Source: Paludibacteraceae bacterium
GTDB lineage: Bacteria > Bacteroidota > Bacteroidia > Bacteroidales > Paludibacteraceae
Reading direction: 5' to 3'
Length of the DNA: 49,534 bases
Assembly: GCA_017430235.1 (NCBI GenBank)
Contig: JAFRNH010000073.1
Span: 1 to 49,534, forward strand
A program made the position numbers and the translations under genes. Positions 33,703 through 42,300 of this stretch are shown here, piece after piece. Within the stretch, counting starts at the first letter, position 1; every line of letters starts with the position of its first letter. The notes under the pieces were generated by a model. That model ran no database searches. It had not been told where the DNA came from and worked only from the letters and a program-made list of their open reading frames with translations.

Positions 33703-34251
33703 ATGAGACAAAAAATATCTTCATTTTTGTTGCGATTGATGGGTTGGAAGTATAAACTGTCGGTGGAACTTCCCGAGAAGGCAATCTTTTGTGTCGCACC
33801 CCATACAAGTAATTGGGATTTGTTGATGGGTGAATTGCTTTATTTTGCAGTGGGAGGAAAGCATAAGGTCTCTTTTTTGATTAAAAAAGAGTGGTTCTTT
33901 TTCCCTTTGAAATATCTTTTCAGAATGATGGGGGGAGTTCCCGTTGACCGTCAGAAACGTACCTCTTTGGTGGAGCAGATGGTACATGAGTTTAATACTC
34001 GTGATCAATTCTGCTTGGCCATTACGCCAGAAGCGACGAGGAAAGCGAATCCTAATTGGAAAAGAGGATTTTATTATATTGCGTTAGAAGCGAAAGTTCC
34101 TGTTCTCTTGGTCTATTTTGATTATTCTAGCAAGATGGCTGGTGTTGAACGTACACTTGAGATAACAGGAGACGAGGAGACTGATATCCAGACTGTAAAA
34201 CAATATTATTCGTCATTTAAGGGAAAATACCCTGATAATTTTGCCATTTAG
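33703..34251 (+). CDS. PlsC-like acyltransferase
   Basis: This 182-residue protein has the HxxxxD motif of acyl-glycerophosphate acyltransferases at H34-D39 (APHTSNWDLLMG), and the second block GGVPVDRQKR near 77-86 corresponds to the acceptor-binding motif. TPEATRK near 108-114 replaces the more usual PEGTR. It is shorter than typical PlsC (about 240) and has no clear N-terminal membrane helix. The substrate could be lysophosphatidate or another acyl acceptor. The following gene begins one base after its stop, implying coupled translation. Confidence 0.86.
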   Translation: MRQKISSFLLRLMGWKYKLSVELPEKAIFCVAPHTSNWDLLMGELLYFAVGGKHKVSFLIKKEWFFFPLKYLFRMMGGVPVDRQKRTSLVEQMVHEFNTRDQFCLAITPEATRKANPNWKRGFYYIALEAKVPVLLVYFDYSSKMAGVERTLEITGDEETDIQTVKQYYSSFKGKYPDNFAI

Positions 34252-34252
34252 T

Positions 34253-35023
34253 ATGCGAATTGCGCTGTTTCAGATGAATGTCCATTGGGGTGATGTGCAA
34301 GCTAATATGCAATCACTTCATACTTGGATCAAAGAGCATTTCTTGGAGACTGATTTGTTGGTTTTGCCAGAGATGTTCACCACTGGATTTTGCGTTGATT
34401 CTTCGACATTGGCTGAGACGGAGGATGGACCGACTCTAAAACAATTGCAGGAGTGGTGCCGTTCGTATCATATTGCCATTACGGGTAGTCTGATGATACA
34501 TGAAAAGGATACTAATTATAATCGTGCCTTTTTCCTTACACCAGAGAATGAACCTGTTTATTATGATAAGAGACATCTGTTTCAGATGGGTAGTGAAGGA
34601 CGTTATTTCACGAAAGGGGAGAAGCGAGTGATTGTGCCTTATATGGGATGGAATATTCTGTTGCAGATCTGTTATGATTTACGATTCCCTGTTTTTTCTC
34701 GTGTGCGGAATAATGACTACGATTTGGCAATATATATGGCTTGTTGGCCTACAGCTCGCATTGGAGCATGGAAAACGTTATTACCAGCACGTGCGATTGA
34801 AAACGAAGTTTATGTTTGTGGTGTCAATGCCGTGGGTGTCGACTCGGAAGGAAGGAGACAAGGCGGTACTTCCATGCTTTTGGACATGAAAGGGCAATCA
34901 CTCTTGTCATTGTCAGATACGGAAGAGAATTCGGCCATAATGGATATACAAATAGATGATTTACATCTATTTAGAGAGAAATTTCCCGCATGGAAAGATG
35001 CTGATGATTTTGAATGCTTATAA
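34253..35023 (+). CDS. Nitrilase-superfamily omega-amidase (YafV-like)
   Basis: The chain has the nitrilase catalytic triad: E40 in LPEMFTTGF, K106 in YDKRHLF and C140 in QICYDLRFPVFSR. The context of these motifs is typical of omega-amidases, which hydrolyse alpha-ketoglutaramate or alpha-ketosuccinamate from glutamine or asparagine transamination. Length is 256 residues. I chose the ATG at 34253 (MRIALFQMNVHWGD) over the upstream TTG at 34241, because the ATG follows the acyltransferase stop by one base and begins at the conserved family start. A link with the acyltransferase is only positional. Confidence 0.92.
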   Translation: MRIALFQMNVHWGDVQANMQSLHTWIKEHFLETDLLVLPEMFTTGFCVDSSTLAETEDGPTLKQLQEWCRSYHIAITGSLMIHEKDTNYNRAFFLTPENEPVYYDKRHLFQMGSEGRYFTKGEKRVIVPYMGWNILLQICYDLRFPVFSRVRNNDYDLAIYMACWPTARIGAWKTLLPARAIENEVYVCGVNAVGVDSEGRRQGGTSMLLDMKGQSLLSLSDTEENSAIMDIQIDDLHLFREKFPAWKDADDFECL

Positions 35024-35094
35024 AAAAATGCATAAGCAGGAAAATTTTTTTCGAAAATTTGTGTGAAATTTAACAAAAAAAATGGATATTTGCG

Positions 35095-35178
35095 GTGAAA
35101 ACAAAACGTTTAGATTTTTTTAAGTTAGGTTTAGGTTAAATTGATTAAGGGAAGCTGTGGAGCTTCCCTTGGTTTTTT
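35095..35178 (+). ncRNA. Candidate short intergenic transcript (low confidence)
   Basis: A near-match to the -7 box (GATATTTG at 35085-35092, one mismatch) precedes about 80 bases with no open frame, ending in a strong hairpin and T run (35147-35178). TTTG at 35058-35061 is 23 bases upstream. It could equally be the 3' untranslated end of the amidase mRNA. Confidence 0.25.
35147..35178 (+). terminator. Rho-independent terminator after the acyltransferase/amidase pair
   Basis: AAGGGAAGCT/AGCTTCCCTT is a perfect 10-bp stem with a GTGG loop (35147-35170), followed by GG and six T residues. Confidence 0.9.
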
Positions 35179-35183
35179 AGTAG

Positions 35184-35303
35184 GGGCGAATAGCATTCGC
35201 CCAAGAATTAAGAGTTAAGAGTAGGGGCGAATAGCATTCGCCCATGTTGGTTATACGCACCAACGGGAGAATGTTGAAGGAAAGGGGCGAATGCTATTCG
35301 CCC
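35184..35303. repeat. Three REP-like palindromes (GGGCGAAT-NNN-ATTCGCCC)
   Basis: Perfect 8-3-8 palindromes lie at 35184-35202, 35225-35243 and 35285-35303. The first two have the spacer AGC and are 41 bases apart; the third has GCT, the reverse complement, and so is inverted. Copies 1 and 2 are both preceded by TAG. A separate GTTGGT/ACCAAC hairpin (35246-35264) lies between copies 2 and 3. The arrangement resembles REP/BIME elements mobilised by RAYT transposases; none is in this window. Confidence 0.85.
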
Positions 35304-35390
35304 GTACATGGGTGCGGAATTATGCCATCGAATTTGCAGATTTGTGCAATCTCATTTTACCATACAAGTCTATCCAATTGAAAAATTATG

Positions 35391-35398
35391 TACCTTTG
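35391..35398 (+). promoter_or_regulatory. -7 promoter element of panB
   Basis: TACCTTTG matches TAnnTTTG, 26 bases before the panB ATG. Confidence 0.6.
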
Positions 35399-35424
35399 TA
35401 TGGTTATTTTAAAAAATATTAGAA

Positions 35425-36240
35425 ATGTCTGTACATACTGAAATAAAAAAAGTAACAACGAGTGTACTTCGTAAGATGAAGACACAAGGAGAGAAGATTT
35501 CTATGCTGACGTCATACGACTTCTCTATGGCCTCTATCGTTGATAAGGCGGGTGTTGATGTTATTTTGGTGGGTGATTCTGCTGCAAACGTTATGGCAGG
35601 TTATCCGACCACTTTGTTGATCACGTTGGATCAGATGATTTATCATGCTCAGTGTGTTGTGCGTGCTGTTAGCCGTGCACATGTAGTGGTGGACATGCCT
35701 TTCGGTTATTATGAATCGTCTGAAGCGGATGCTGTGCGTTCGGCTGCTCGCATCATGAAGGAATCGGGCGCTGATTCTCTTAAAATTGAGGGTGGTGAAG
35801 AGGTTTTGCCATGCATTCAAAAGATTATTAATGCGGGTATCCCTGTTATGGGACACCTCGGTTTGATGCCTCAGTCGGTCAATCAATATGGATCATACGC
35901 ATTGCGTGCAAACAATGAATCGGAGGCTAAGAAATTGATTGAAGATGCTAAAAAATTGGAAGCGGCAGGTTGCTATGCTCTTGTCTTGGAGAAAATTCCG
36001 GCAGAATTGGCAAAGAAAGTAACAGAATCAATCTCTATCCCTACGATTGGTATTGGCGCAGGTGGTGCAACCGACGGTCAGGTGTTGGTGGTGCATGATA
36101 TGTTGGGTATCAACAAAGGGTTCGCTCCTAAGTTCCTTCGTCGTTATGCAAACTTGGCAGACGAGATGACGGAGGCTATTCAACACTATATCTCTGATGT
36201 GCAATCAGGCGATTTCCCTAATGAGAATGAACAGTATTGA
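35425..36240 (+). CDS. panB: 3-methyl-2-oxobutanoate hydroxymethyltransferase
   Basis: PanB adds a hydroxymethyl group from 5,10-methylene-tetrahydrofolate to alpha-ketoisovalerate, the first committed step of pantothenate synthesis. The conserved start SMLTSYDFSMASIVDKAGVDVILVGDSAANVMAGY (27-60) contains the magnesium ligand D51. Also present are VVDMPFGYYESSEADAVRSAARIMKESGADSLKIEGG, GIPVMGHLGLMPQS, ALVLEKIPAELAKKVTESISIPTIGIGAG and HDMLGI. Length of 271 is normal. It is a single gene ending at a strong terminator. No other pantothenate gene is in the window. Confidence 0.98.
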   Translation: MSVHTEIKKVTTSVLRKMKTQGEKISMLTSYDFSMASIVDKAGVDVILVGDSAANVMAGYPTTLLITLDQMIYHAQCVVRAVSRAHVVVDMPFGYYESSEADAVRSAARIMKESGADSLKIEGGEEVLPCIQKIINAGIPVMGHLGLMPQSVNQYGSYALRANNESEAKKLIEDAKKLEAAGCYALVLEKIPAELAKKVTESISIPTIGIGAGGATDGQVLVVHDMLGINKGFAPKFLRRYANLADEMTEAIQHYISDVQSGDFPNENEQY

Positions 36241-36275
36241 TTGAATACGAATTTTTTTTCAACATGTGACAATAT

Positions 36276-36306
36276 AAAAGCCCTTGCTTCTGGCAAGGGC
36301 TTTTTT
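36276..36306. terminator. Terminator after panB, possibly bidirectional
   Basis: AGCCCTTGC/GCAAGGGCT (36279-36301) with a TTCTG loop, flanked by AAA on the left and TTTTTT on the right; the minus-strand lipoprotein gene ends 22 bases further on. Confidence 0.92.
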
Positions 36307-36328
36307 CAATTGTTGTTATGTGAGTCCA

Positions 36329-37147
36329 TTACTTAATCATCCAAAAGAGAACCTCTCCAATACTGTTCTCTTCAATATCTTTATCTGTATGCGTGGAGTT
36401 GAGTGTCTTTTTCTCTTTGTCAAAGTAGAATAAGGCGGTGTCTCCTGCAGTTAAAGTCTCTTTCGTCTTGGCTGAATATACGTCGCTATTGATGACGAGA
36501 ATAGGATTGTTGCCTGTCAATGTGATATTCTCTGAATTGTTGATTCTCAACAGAACACTCTCCGCCAAACTGCTTATATAGATGGTGCTGATGTATTCAT
36601 GATTGACCGATGAACAAATATATTCCTCATTATGTTTGATGGCGACGCTTTGGAAAGCGTGCTCAGGTCGTGTTGAGGCTTCCTTCTCGAAGTGATATTC
36701 TGTTTTGATTTTTTTGCCTTTCTCGTTCACACTACAGATGCTTAGTATCATACTGGTGCGATTGTTGAAAGTGACACACGCTTTATGACAAGGAAAACTG
36801 TCGAGTTGATTCATCAAAATGGTATCTCCATCTGTCACGTAGTTACTTTTGTATTTTACAATGTAGTTGTCACTTTCTTTGTATTCGATTCTGTATGAAC
36901 TGTTGTTTGTAAAGGTGAATGGAATATTGAGCCATTCCCCTTCTTTGCGCGAGGCTACCTCATCGTACATCCATGTGGAGCCAGAGCGAAGTTCCAACTC
37001 TACACACTTCTTCGAAATCCATGTTCCGGGAAGATTGTCGTGAATCTCTAGTTTCTCTTCGGGTTCATCTTTGCATGAGAAGAAGAGTAATGATAATAAG
37101 GAGAATGCAAAAGCCCCTTTTATATAATTAAATACCGTATGTTTCAT
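36329..37147 (-). CDS. Lipoprotein of unknown function
   Basis: The signal peptide ends in the lipobox LFFSC, making C25 the lipidated residue, followed by KDEPEEK. The mature part has about 245 residues of beta-rich sequence. LPGTWISKKCVEL near 38-50 resembles the start of a lipocalin-like domain often seen in Bacteroidota lipoproteins, but the rest gives no diagnostic motif. The gene lies 137 bases downstream of the DUF481 gene on the same strand, probably with its own promoter. Membrane attachment is reasonably sure; the function is unknown. Confidence 0.72.
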   Translation of the reverse strand: MKHTVFNYIKGAFAFSLLSLLFFSCKDEPEEKLEIHDNLPGTWISKKCVELELRSGSTWMYDEVASRKEGEWLNIPFTFTNNSSYRIEYKESDNYIVKYKSNYVTDGDTILMNQLDSFPCHKACVTFNNRTSMILSICSVNEKGKKIKTEYHFEKEASTRPEHAFQSVAIKHNEEYICSSVNHEYISTIYISSLAESVLLRINNSENITLTGNNPILVINSDVYSAKTKETLTAGDTALFYFDKEKKTLNSTHTDKDIEENSIGEVLFWMIK

Positions 37148-37284
37148 ATTCGTTTTGGTTTAAATTTATATTACATCTCATGTATCCTTATGGAATCAAT
37201 TTCTTTGCGTCTAGTGCGAATATAAGAAAAATGTTTTGAATTGACAATTATTTTTGAAAAATGTTGTCTGAAAAAATTGCGTCC

Positions 37285-38043
37285 TTAGAATTTCACGGTA
37301 AGAGAAAATTCTGTGGAGAAATCGTCTTTCTTGTATTCTTCAGAGGGCACTTTGTTACGCCGTTCGTAATCAAAATTGACGTCGAAGAAGAAATGAGTGC
37401 TGATTTTACATTCAAAGACGAATTGACTTAAAATGTGGTAGTCGCTGATGTCGAAGATACTTGGCTGGTAGAAACATAAAGCTTTGATGGTCAGTGCTTC
37501 GCCTATTTTTTGTCGCATCTTCGGACGAATGGAGATTCTATAGTTGGTATTGTCAAGTTCTTTCTCGTTTGTGGTGTATTCTGCTTGATCGAAGACGAAT
37601 GCGGCACTGATGGAGTAGTTGCAGATCTTCTCCTTCTCGTAAATTTTAAATTTCCCTCCAGTTAGTGCACAGATTTGATATTCGTATCCTTTGTGTCTAT
37701 TTGCGAAGTACTCTACTGCGACGAAGGGAGACCAGATGTTGTGTTGAAACCAATCGACTTTGACTGCAGCCTCGATACCATTGTTCGTTTCATCTCCATT
37801 TTCTTTGCGTAACACATACTTGCACAGAGAATTAAATGATAGAATGCTGTCGTCTCTTTCCACCTGTACTTTCGATTTTATGCCAAAGTTTCTTACGTTT
37901 CCTTCATTGTATTCTCCTCCCAATGAGGCGGAAAAATTCCATTTCTTAGTCTCTTTTGTCGGCTCTTCTGCCCATAGTTGCGTGAAATTGAAAAACAGAG
38001 AGATGAAAAAGGCAATGACAGTGTATATCAGATTCTTATGCAT
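37285..38043 (-). CDS. DUF481-like outer-membrane beta-barrel protein
   Basis: A signal peptide covers about residues 1-25. The mature 225 residues are made of amphipathic beta strands with periodic aromatics: WNFSASLGGEYNEGNVRNFGIKSKVQVER near 35-63, WSPFVAVEYFANRHKGYEYQ near 108-127, and the final strand FSTEFSLTVKF ends in Phe, the usual BAM recognition residue. This pattern and the opening motif SASLGGEYNEGNV are those of DUF481 (salt-induced OMP) proteins. It reads from 41 bases after the tsaD stop and may share its transcript. Its role at the outer membrane is unknown. Confidence 0.82.
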   Translation of the reverse strand: MHKNLIYTVIAFFISLFFNFTQLWAEEPTKETKKWNFSASLGGEYNEGNVRNFGIKSKVQVERDDSILSFNSLCKYVLRKENGDETNNGIEAAVKVDWFQHNIWSPFVAVEYFANRHKGYEYQICALTGGKFKIYEKEKICNYSISAAFVFDQAEYTTNEKELDNTNYRISIRPKMRQKIGEALTIKALCFYQPSIFDISDYHILSQFVFECKISTHFFFDVNFDYERRNKVPSEEYKKDDFSTEFSLTVKF

Positions 38044-38084
38044 ATCGTTTTTTAATATTGGCGGATTCTATTAATTCGATTCAG

Positions 38085-39110
38085 CTATACCTCGACACGG
38101 GAAAATGGAGGAAGTGAAATGTCGCAGAACTCCTGATCCAAATATTTGAAATACCCTGCTATCGCCACCATGGCACCATTGTCTGTGGTGTAGGAGAATT
38201 TTGGTATGTGGATGGTCCACTTGTATCTTCTGGCATGGTCTTCGAATGCAGCTCGTAGAGCAGAGTTGGCGGAGACACCACCTGCGACTGCCACTTGCTT
38301 GATTCCCAAATCTTTAACAGCTTTGCGTAGTTTTGTCATAAGAATGTCGATGACCGTGTGCTGTAGGGAAGCACATAGGTCATTTTTATTCTCCTCTATG
38401 AAGTTGGGATTCGTCTTTAATTCATCTCTCAGTAGGTAGAGAAACGAGGTTTTCAATCCGCTGAAACTGTAGTCGTAATTAGGAATTTGTGGCTTGCATA
38501 GTTGGAATGCATTTTCGTTACCTTCTTTAGCAAGACGGTCGATGACAGGACCACCAGGGTAGGGAAGTCCCATGACTTTAGCACACTTGTCGAATGCTTC
38601 ACCTGCGGCGTCGTCGATGGTTTGACCAATGATCTCCATGTCGCGAGGACTCTTAACGAGTACGATTTGTGAATTGCCTCCAGAAACCAGCAGACATAGG
38701 AAAGGAAATTTGGGATTCTCCTTTTCTTCACCCTTAGTTTGTATGAAGTGAGCAAGAATATGAGCTTGCAGATGGTTTACTTCGATTAATGGTACGTTTA
38801 GTGAAAGAGACAATCCTTTGGCAAAGGATGTGCCGACTAATAGAGAACCCATAAGTCCGGGACCTCTAGTGAAAGCAATGGCAGATAACTCATCTTTGGC
38901 TATGCCAGACTGTTTGATAGCCTCGTGAACGACGGGAATAATGTTCTGTTGATGTGCGCGAGAAGCAAGTTCAGGTACCACTCCTCCGTATGCTTCGTGA
39001 ACTTTTTGACTGGCAATGACATTGGATAAAAGATAACCATCGCTCAGGACGGCTGCAGAGGTGTCATCACATGAAGATTCAATCGCTAAAATATTAACTG
39101 GTTTCCCCAT
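38085..39110 (-). CDS. tsaD: tRNA N6-threonylcarbamoyladenosine synthase subunit TsaD
   Basis: TsaD transfers the threonylcarbamoyl group to A37 of tRNAs reading ANN codons. The ASKHA fold start NILAIESSCDDTSAAVL is at 6-22. The iron-binding HxxxH is H113-LQA-H117 in VNHLQAHILAHF. Other family motifs are PELASRAHQQNI, FTRGPGLMGSLLVG, LVSGGNSQIVLV, DDAAGEAFDKCAKVMGLPYPGG, VAGGVSANSALR and YTTDNGAMVAIAG. Length of 341 is full. It diverges from tamB across a 209-base region that contains a TAATTTTG -7 element on the minus strand at 39136-39143. Confidence 0.98.
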   Translation of the reverse strand: MGKPVNILAIESSCDDTSAAVLSDGYLLSNVIASQKVHEAYGGVVPELASRAHQQNIIPVVHEAIKQSGIAKDELSAIAFTRGPGLMGSLLVGTSFAKGLSLSLNVPLIEVNHLQAHILAHFIQTKGEEKENPKFPFLCLLVSGGNSQIVLVKSPRDMEIIGQTIDDAAGEAFDKCAKVMGLPYPGGPVIDRLAKEGNENAFQLCKPQIPNYDYSFSGLKTSFLYLLRDELKTNPNFIEENKNDLCASLQHTVIDILMTKLRKAVKDLGIKQVAVAGGVSANSALRAAFEDHARRYKWTIHIPKFSYTTDNGAMVAIAGYFKYLDQEFCDISLPPFSRVEV

Positions 39111-39135
39111 ATCGTTAAAAATTTTTAAACGATTG

Positions 39136-39143
39136 CAAAATTA
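39136..39143 (-). promoter_or_regulatory. -7 promoter element of tsaD
   Basis: TAATTTTG on the minus strand, 25 bases before the tsaD ATG. An imperfect palindrome with ATCGTT and AACGAT arms (39111-39133) lies between it and the start codon. Confidence 0.45.
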
Positions 39144-39319
39144 CAAAAAACGAAGAATAAAAGCACCTAATCTCTGAAAACTATTTTTTATTTTTGTATG
39201 CTGAATAGTGGAAAATTAGAGAGACTTCCATATTGTGTAAAACTTATGCTTTCCCGGGAAACGGTAAGGCCTAATATGCTTGAGTTATAAAACGATTTAC
39301 CTACATATTACTGGCCATT

Positions 39320-42300
39320 GTGGGCGTGATTTTCGCACTCCTGCTTTTTGGATATGTTGCATTCCAGAATAAGAAGATGCAACAGTCGGTCGTCTCTGTC
39401 ATCACAAAAAGCCTTTCGCATCAGGTGGGTAGCCGTGTTTCTATTGATCAAATAGAGTGGAATTTCCCTAATAGCTTTGTCTTGAAAGATGTCTATATCG
39501 AGGATTTGAACCAAGACACTATGCTCTTTATGGATCGTACGAAAGTTACTATTAATTTGTGGAAACTACTTTCTTCTCAGATCTCTTTCCGAACGGTTCA
39601 GTTTTCAGGATTGGAGGCAAATCTCTCTATGGATTCAATGCAAGTACCTAATTTCCAATTTTTTGTGGATGCGTTTCGACCTGATAACAATGATACATTA
39701 TCATTCAAATGGTCGATGGATATAGAATCGGTAGCTTTCAATGATTGCCGTATTGCTTATAAGAATCCATATAAAAATCAGATGATAGGACGTCTGAATC
39801 CGAACGATTTGTATATCTATGAAATCAACGGATGTATGTATGTCAATTCGTTCCAACATGATGAACTCTCTGTGTTGATGGATAACATATCGTTTAAAGA
39901 ACAATCTGGGTTTGAAGTGGATAATATCTCTGCTAAAATTAAATCTGATAATGATATTATTGAAGTTAATAATTTCTTGTTAGAGACGCCTAAGAGTCAA
40001 TTGAATGTTGCCAAGTTTGCTGTCTATCATAAGCAGATGACTGCATTCAAAGACCCGATTAACTTGCTGAGAGGCGAAGTGTCCATTTCCCCTTCTGTTA
40101 TTCATCCGTCTGATTTTGCAGTATTTAAGCCATCGTTGGAAAATTTACATCAACAATTGCAGATTGAGGGTGATTTCTATGGTTACCTCACACATTTGCA
40201 AATGGATGATCTCTCCATCAAATATGGTAATGCATCCTGTGTGTCGGGCGACTTACTGATGTCCGATTTCTTTCCGAATTCCCAAAATGTGAAATTGAAT
40301 GGTACATTGGAACAAATATCATCTAATTCAACTGAGTTACAAGAAATTTTACGGGTTGTATTGGAACGTGATATTCAATTGCCTACTGCTTTAGATTCTA
40401 TTGGCACCTTCTCTTATCGTGGCTCGTTGATTGGTGATTTGTCAAATATGAAAACGGAGGGTGTTGTGACGTCTAATTTGGGTTTTGTTAATACTTCTGT
40501 AGCGGTTAGCTCTCCTGATCTATTATTGAATTCATACAAAATTGTGGGTAACATCAATACCACTGATTGCCATTTAGACAAACTTTTTGGCACATCCTCA
40601 AAATTAGGTAATGTGGCGTTTAAAATGAACGTGACATTGGACAAACTGTCAGATAGAAATTTTGTTTTGGATGCGGAGGGAGCCATCGATTCTATCTGTT
40701 ATAAAAACTATTGTTACCAAAATGTGAGTCTGAAAGGAAAATTTGACAACAATGGTTTTGATGGAAAACTGATCATGAGTGATAAGAATGCAGAACTGAG
40801 TTTCTTGGGTAAATCTGATCTGCGGAAGGAAAAACCATTGTTCCATTTTGTCTCTAGTGTAAATGATATTGACTTGGTAAAGACCCATCTGTTGGAAAAT
40901 GCAGAAGATGCTCATGTCTCTTTCAATGTGGAGACCAATTTTGTGGGGAAAAACTTGGATGATTTGGAAGGCTCCTTCTCTATGGATAATGTTGTGCTGA
41001 CACAAGATGATAAGGAATTGAGCATTAGTAATTTCAGTCTTTCAGCTACTACACTATCCAATAATGAGAAAAAATTATCAGTCTACTCGGATTATCTGAA
41101 TGGTTCATTGTCGGGTACTTATTCCTTCTCATCATTATACGCTTTATTGTACAATATTGCTCAGAAATATATTCCTTCCGTCTTAAAGGAAGAAAAACCG
41201 ATTGTGAAAAAAGAGGGTAGAAGCAATCGTTTCTCTTTCAATTTCACAGTGGAAAACTTAGAGCCGATTCATGATGTTTATCCGATGCCAGTTGTGGTTG
41301 TCGAAGAGGCTAGGATTCAAGGATTCCTGAATGAGGAAAAGGAGAAATTTCGTGTTCGTGTGGATGCTCCTCGCTTGCGTAAGAAAGAGTCATATATGAA
41401 CGATTGTGTTCTCTTATGTGAAAATCCGTATGATCAGTTGCGACTGATTTGTAGAACGACCTATTTGCCTAAAAATAAAATGCGTAATCCATATTACCTC
41501 TCTTTCAACTCGAATGCAAAGGATAATAATGTCAATGTAGACTTTAGTTTTAGTAATTCTGTGGAAGAAACATATAGCGGTAAGGTGGAGTTGAATGCAG
41601 ATTTTAAAGATTACGTAAAAGGAGAAGGTGTAACGGCTGATTTCCATATTAAACCATCAAAAGTCATTCTGAATGATACAATATGGAAAATAAAGGATAG
41701 TAAAATCTATTTGGATAAGAAATGGATAAAGGTGGATAGCTTCTTGTTTGAACATGGCTCTCAGTTCCTTTGTGTCAACGGAGTTAATTCTTCTGTGGTG
41801 TCGGATAGTATCAATGTCCATTTCAGTGATTTGTACTTGGGTTACATCAGTGATATCATTGCTAATAAAGATATCTCATTTAATGGTGTGACAGCTGGTG
41901 ATGTCTATTTGTTCAAACTCTTTAATTTCCCTTATTTCAAGGGCGACTTGTATGTTTACGATGGTGCATTGAATGATTGCTTGTTGGGCGATTTGTCGGT
42001 CAAGTCATCATGGAAGGAAAAGGAAAAATGCATCGACTTCTATGTAGATTTACTCTCTATGATAGAAGGGAAGCAAGACTTGTCGAAAAGCACATTGCAT
42101 GGAGGAGTCTTCTTGGGTAATGACTCTTTGTTTATTGGCGGACATTTGAAAGATGTCGATTTGAAGTTCCTTCGTAAATATTTGAACAATGTTCTTCAAA
42201 ATAATACGGGAACAGCCACTGGTGATTTGAAAGCGTATGGTAAATTCGGAAACATAGGTTTGGATGGAACTCTCTTTGTAAAAAACATGGCATTTAACGT

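Noticed and set aside
35184..35303. The repeated palindromes as a CRISPR array
   Set aside because: Only three copies, one inverted, with a uniform internal 3-base spacer and unequal distances of 41 and 60 bases; no cas genes.
39250..39261. TTTCCCGGGAAA palindrome before tamB as an operator
   Set aside because: A single 12-bp palindrome with no promoter overlap or second copy; chance cannot be excluded.
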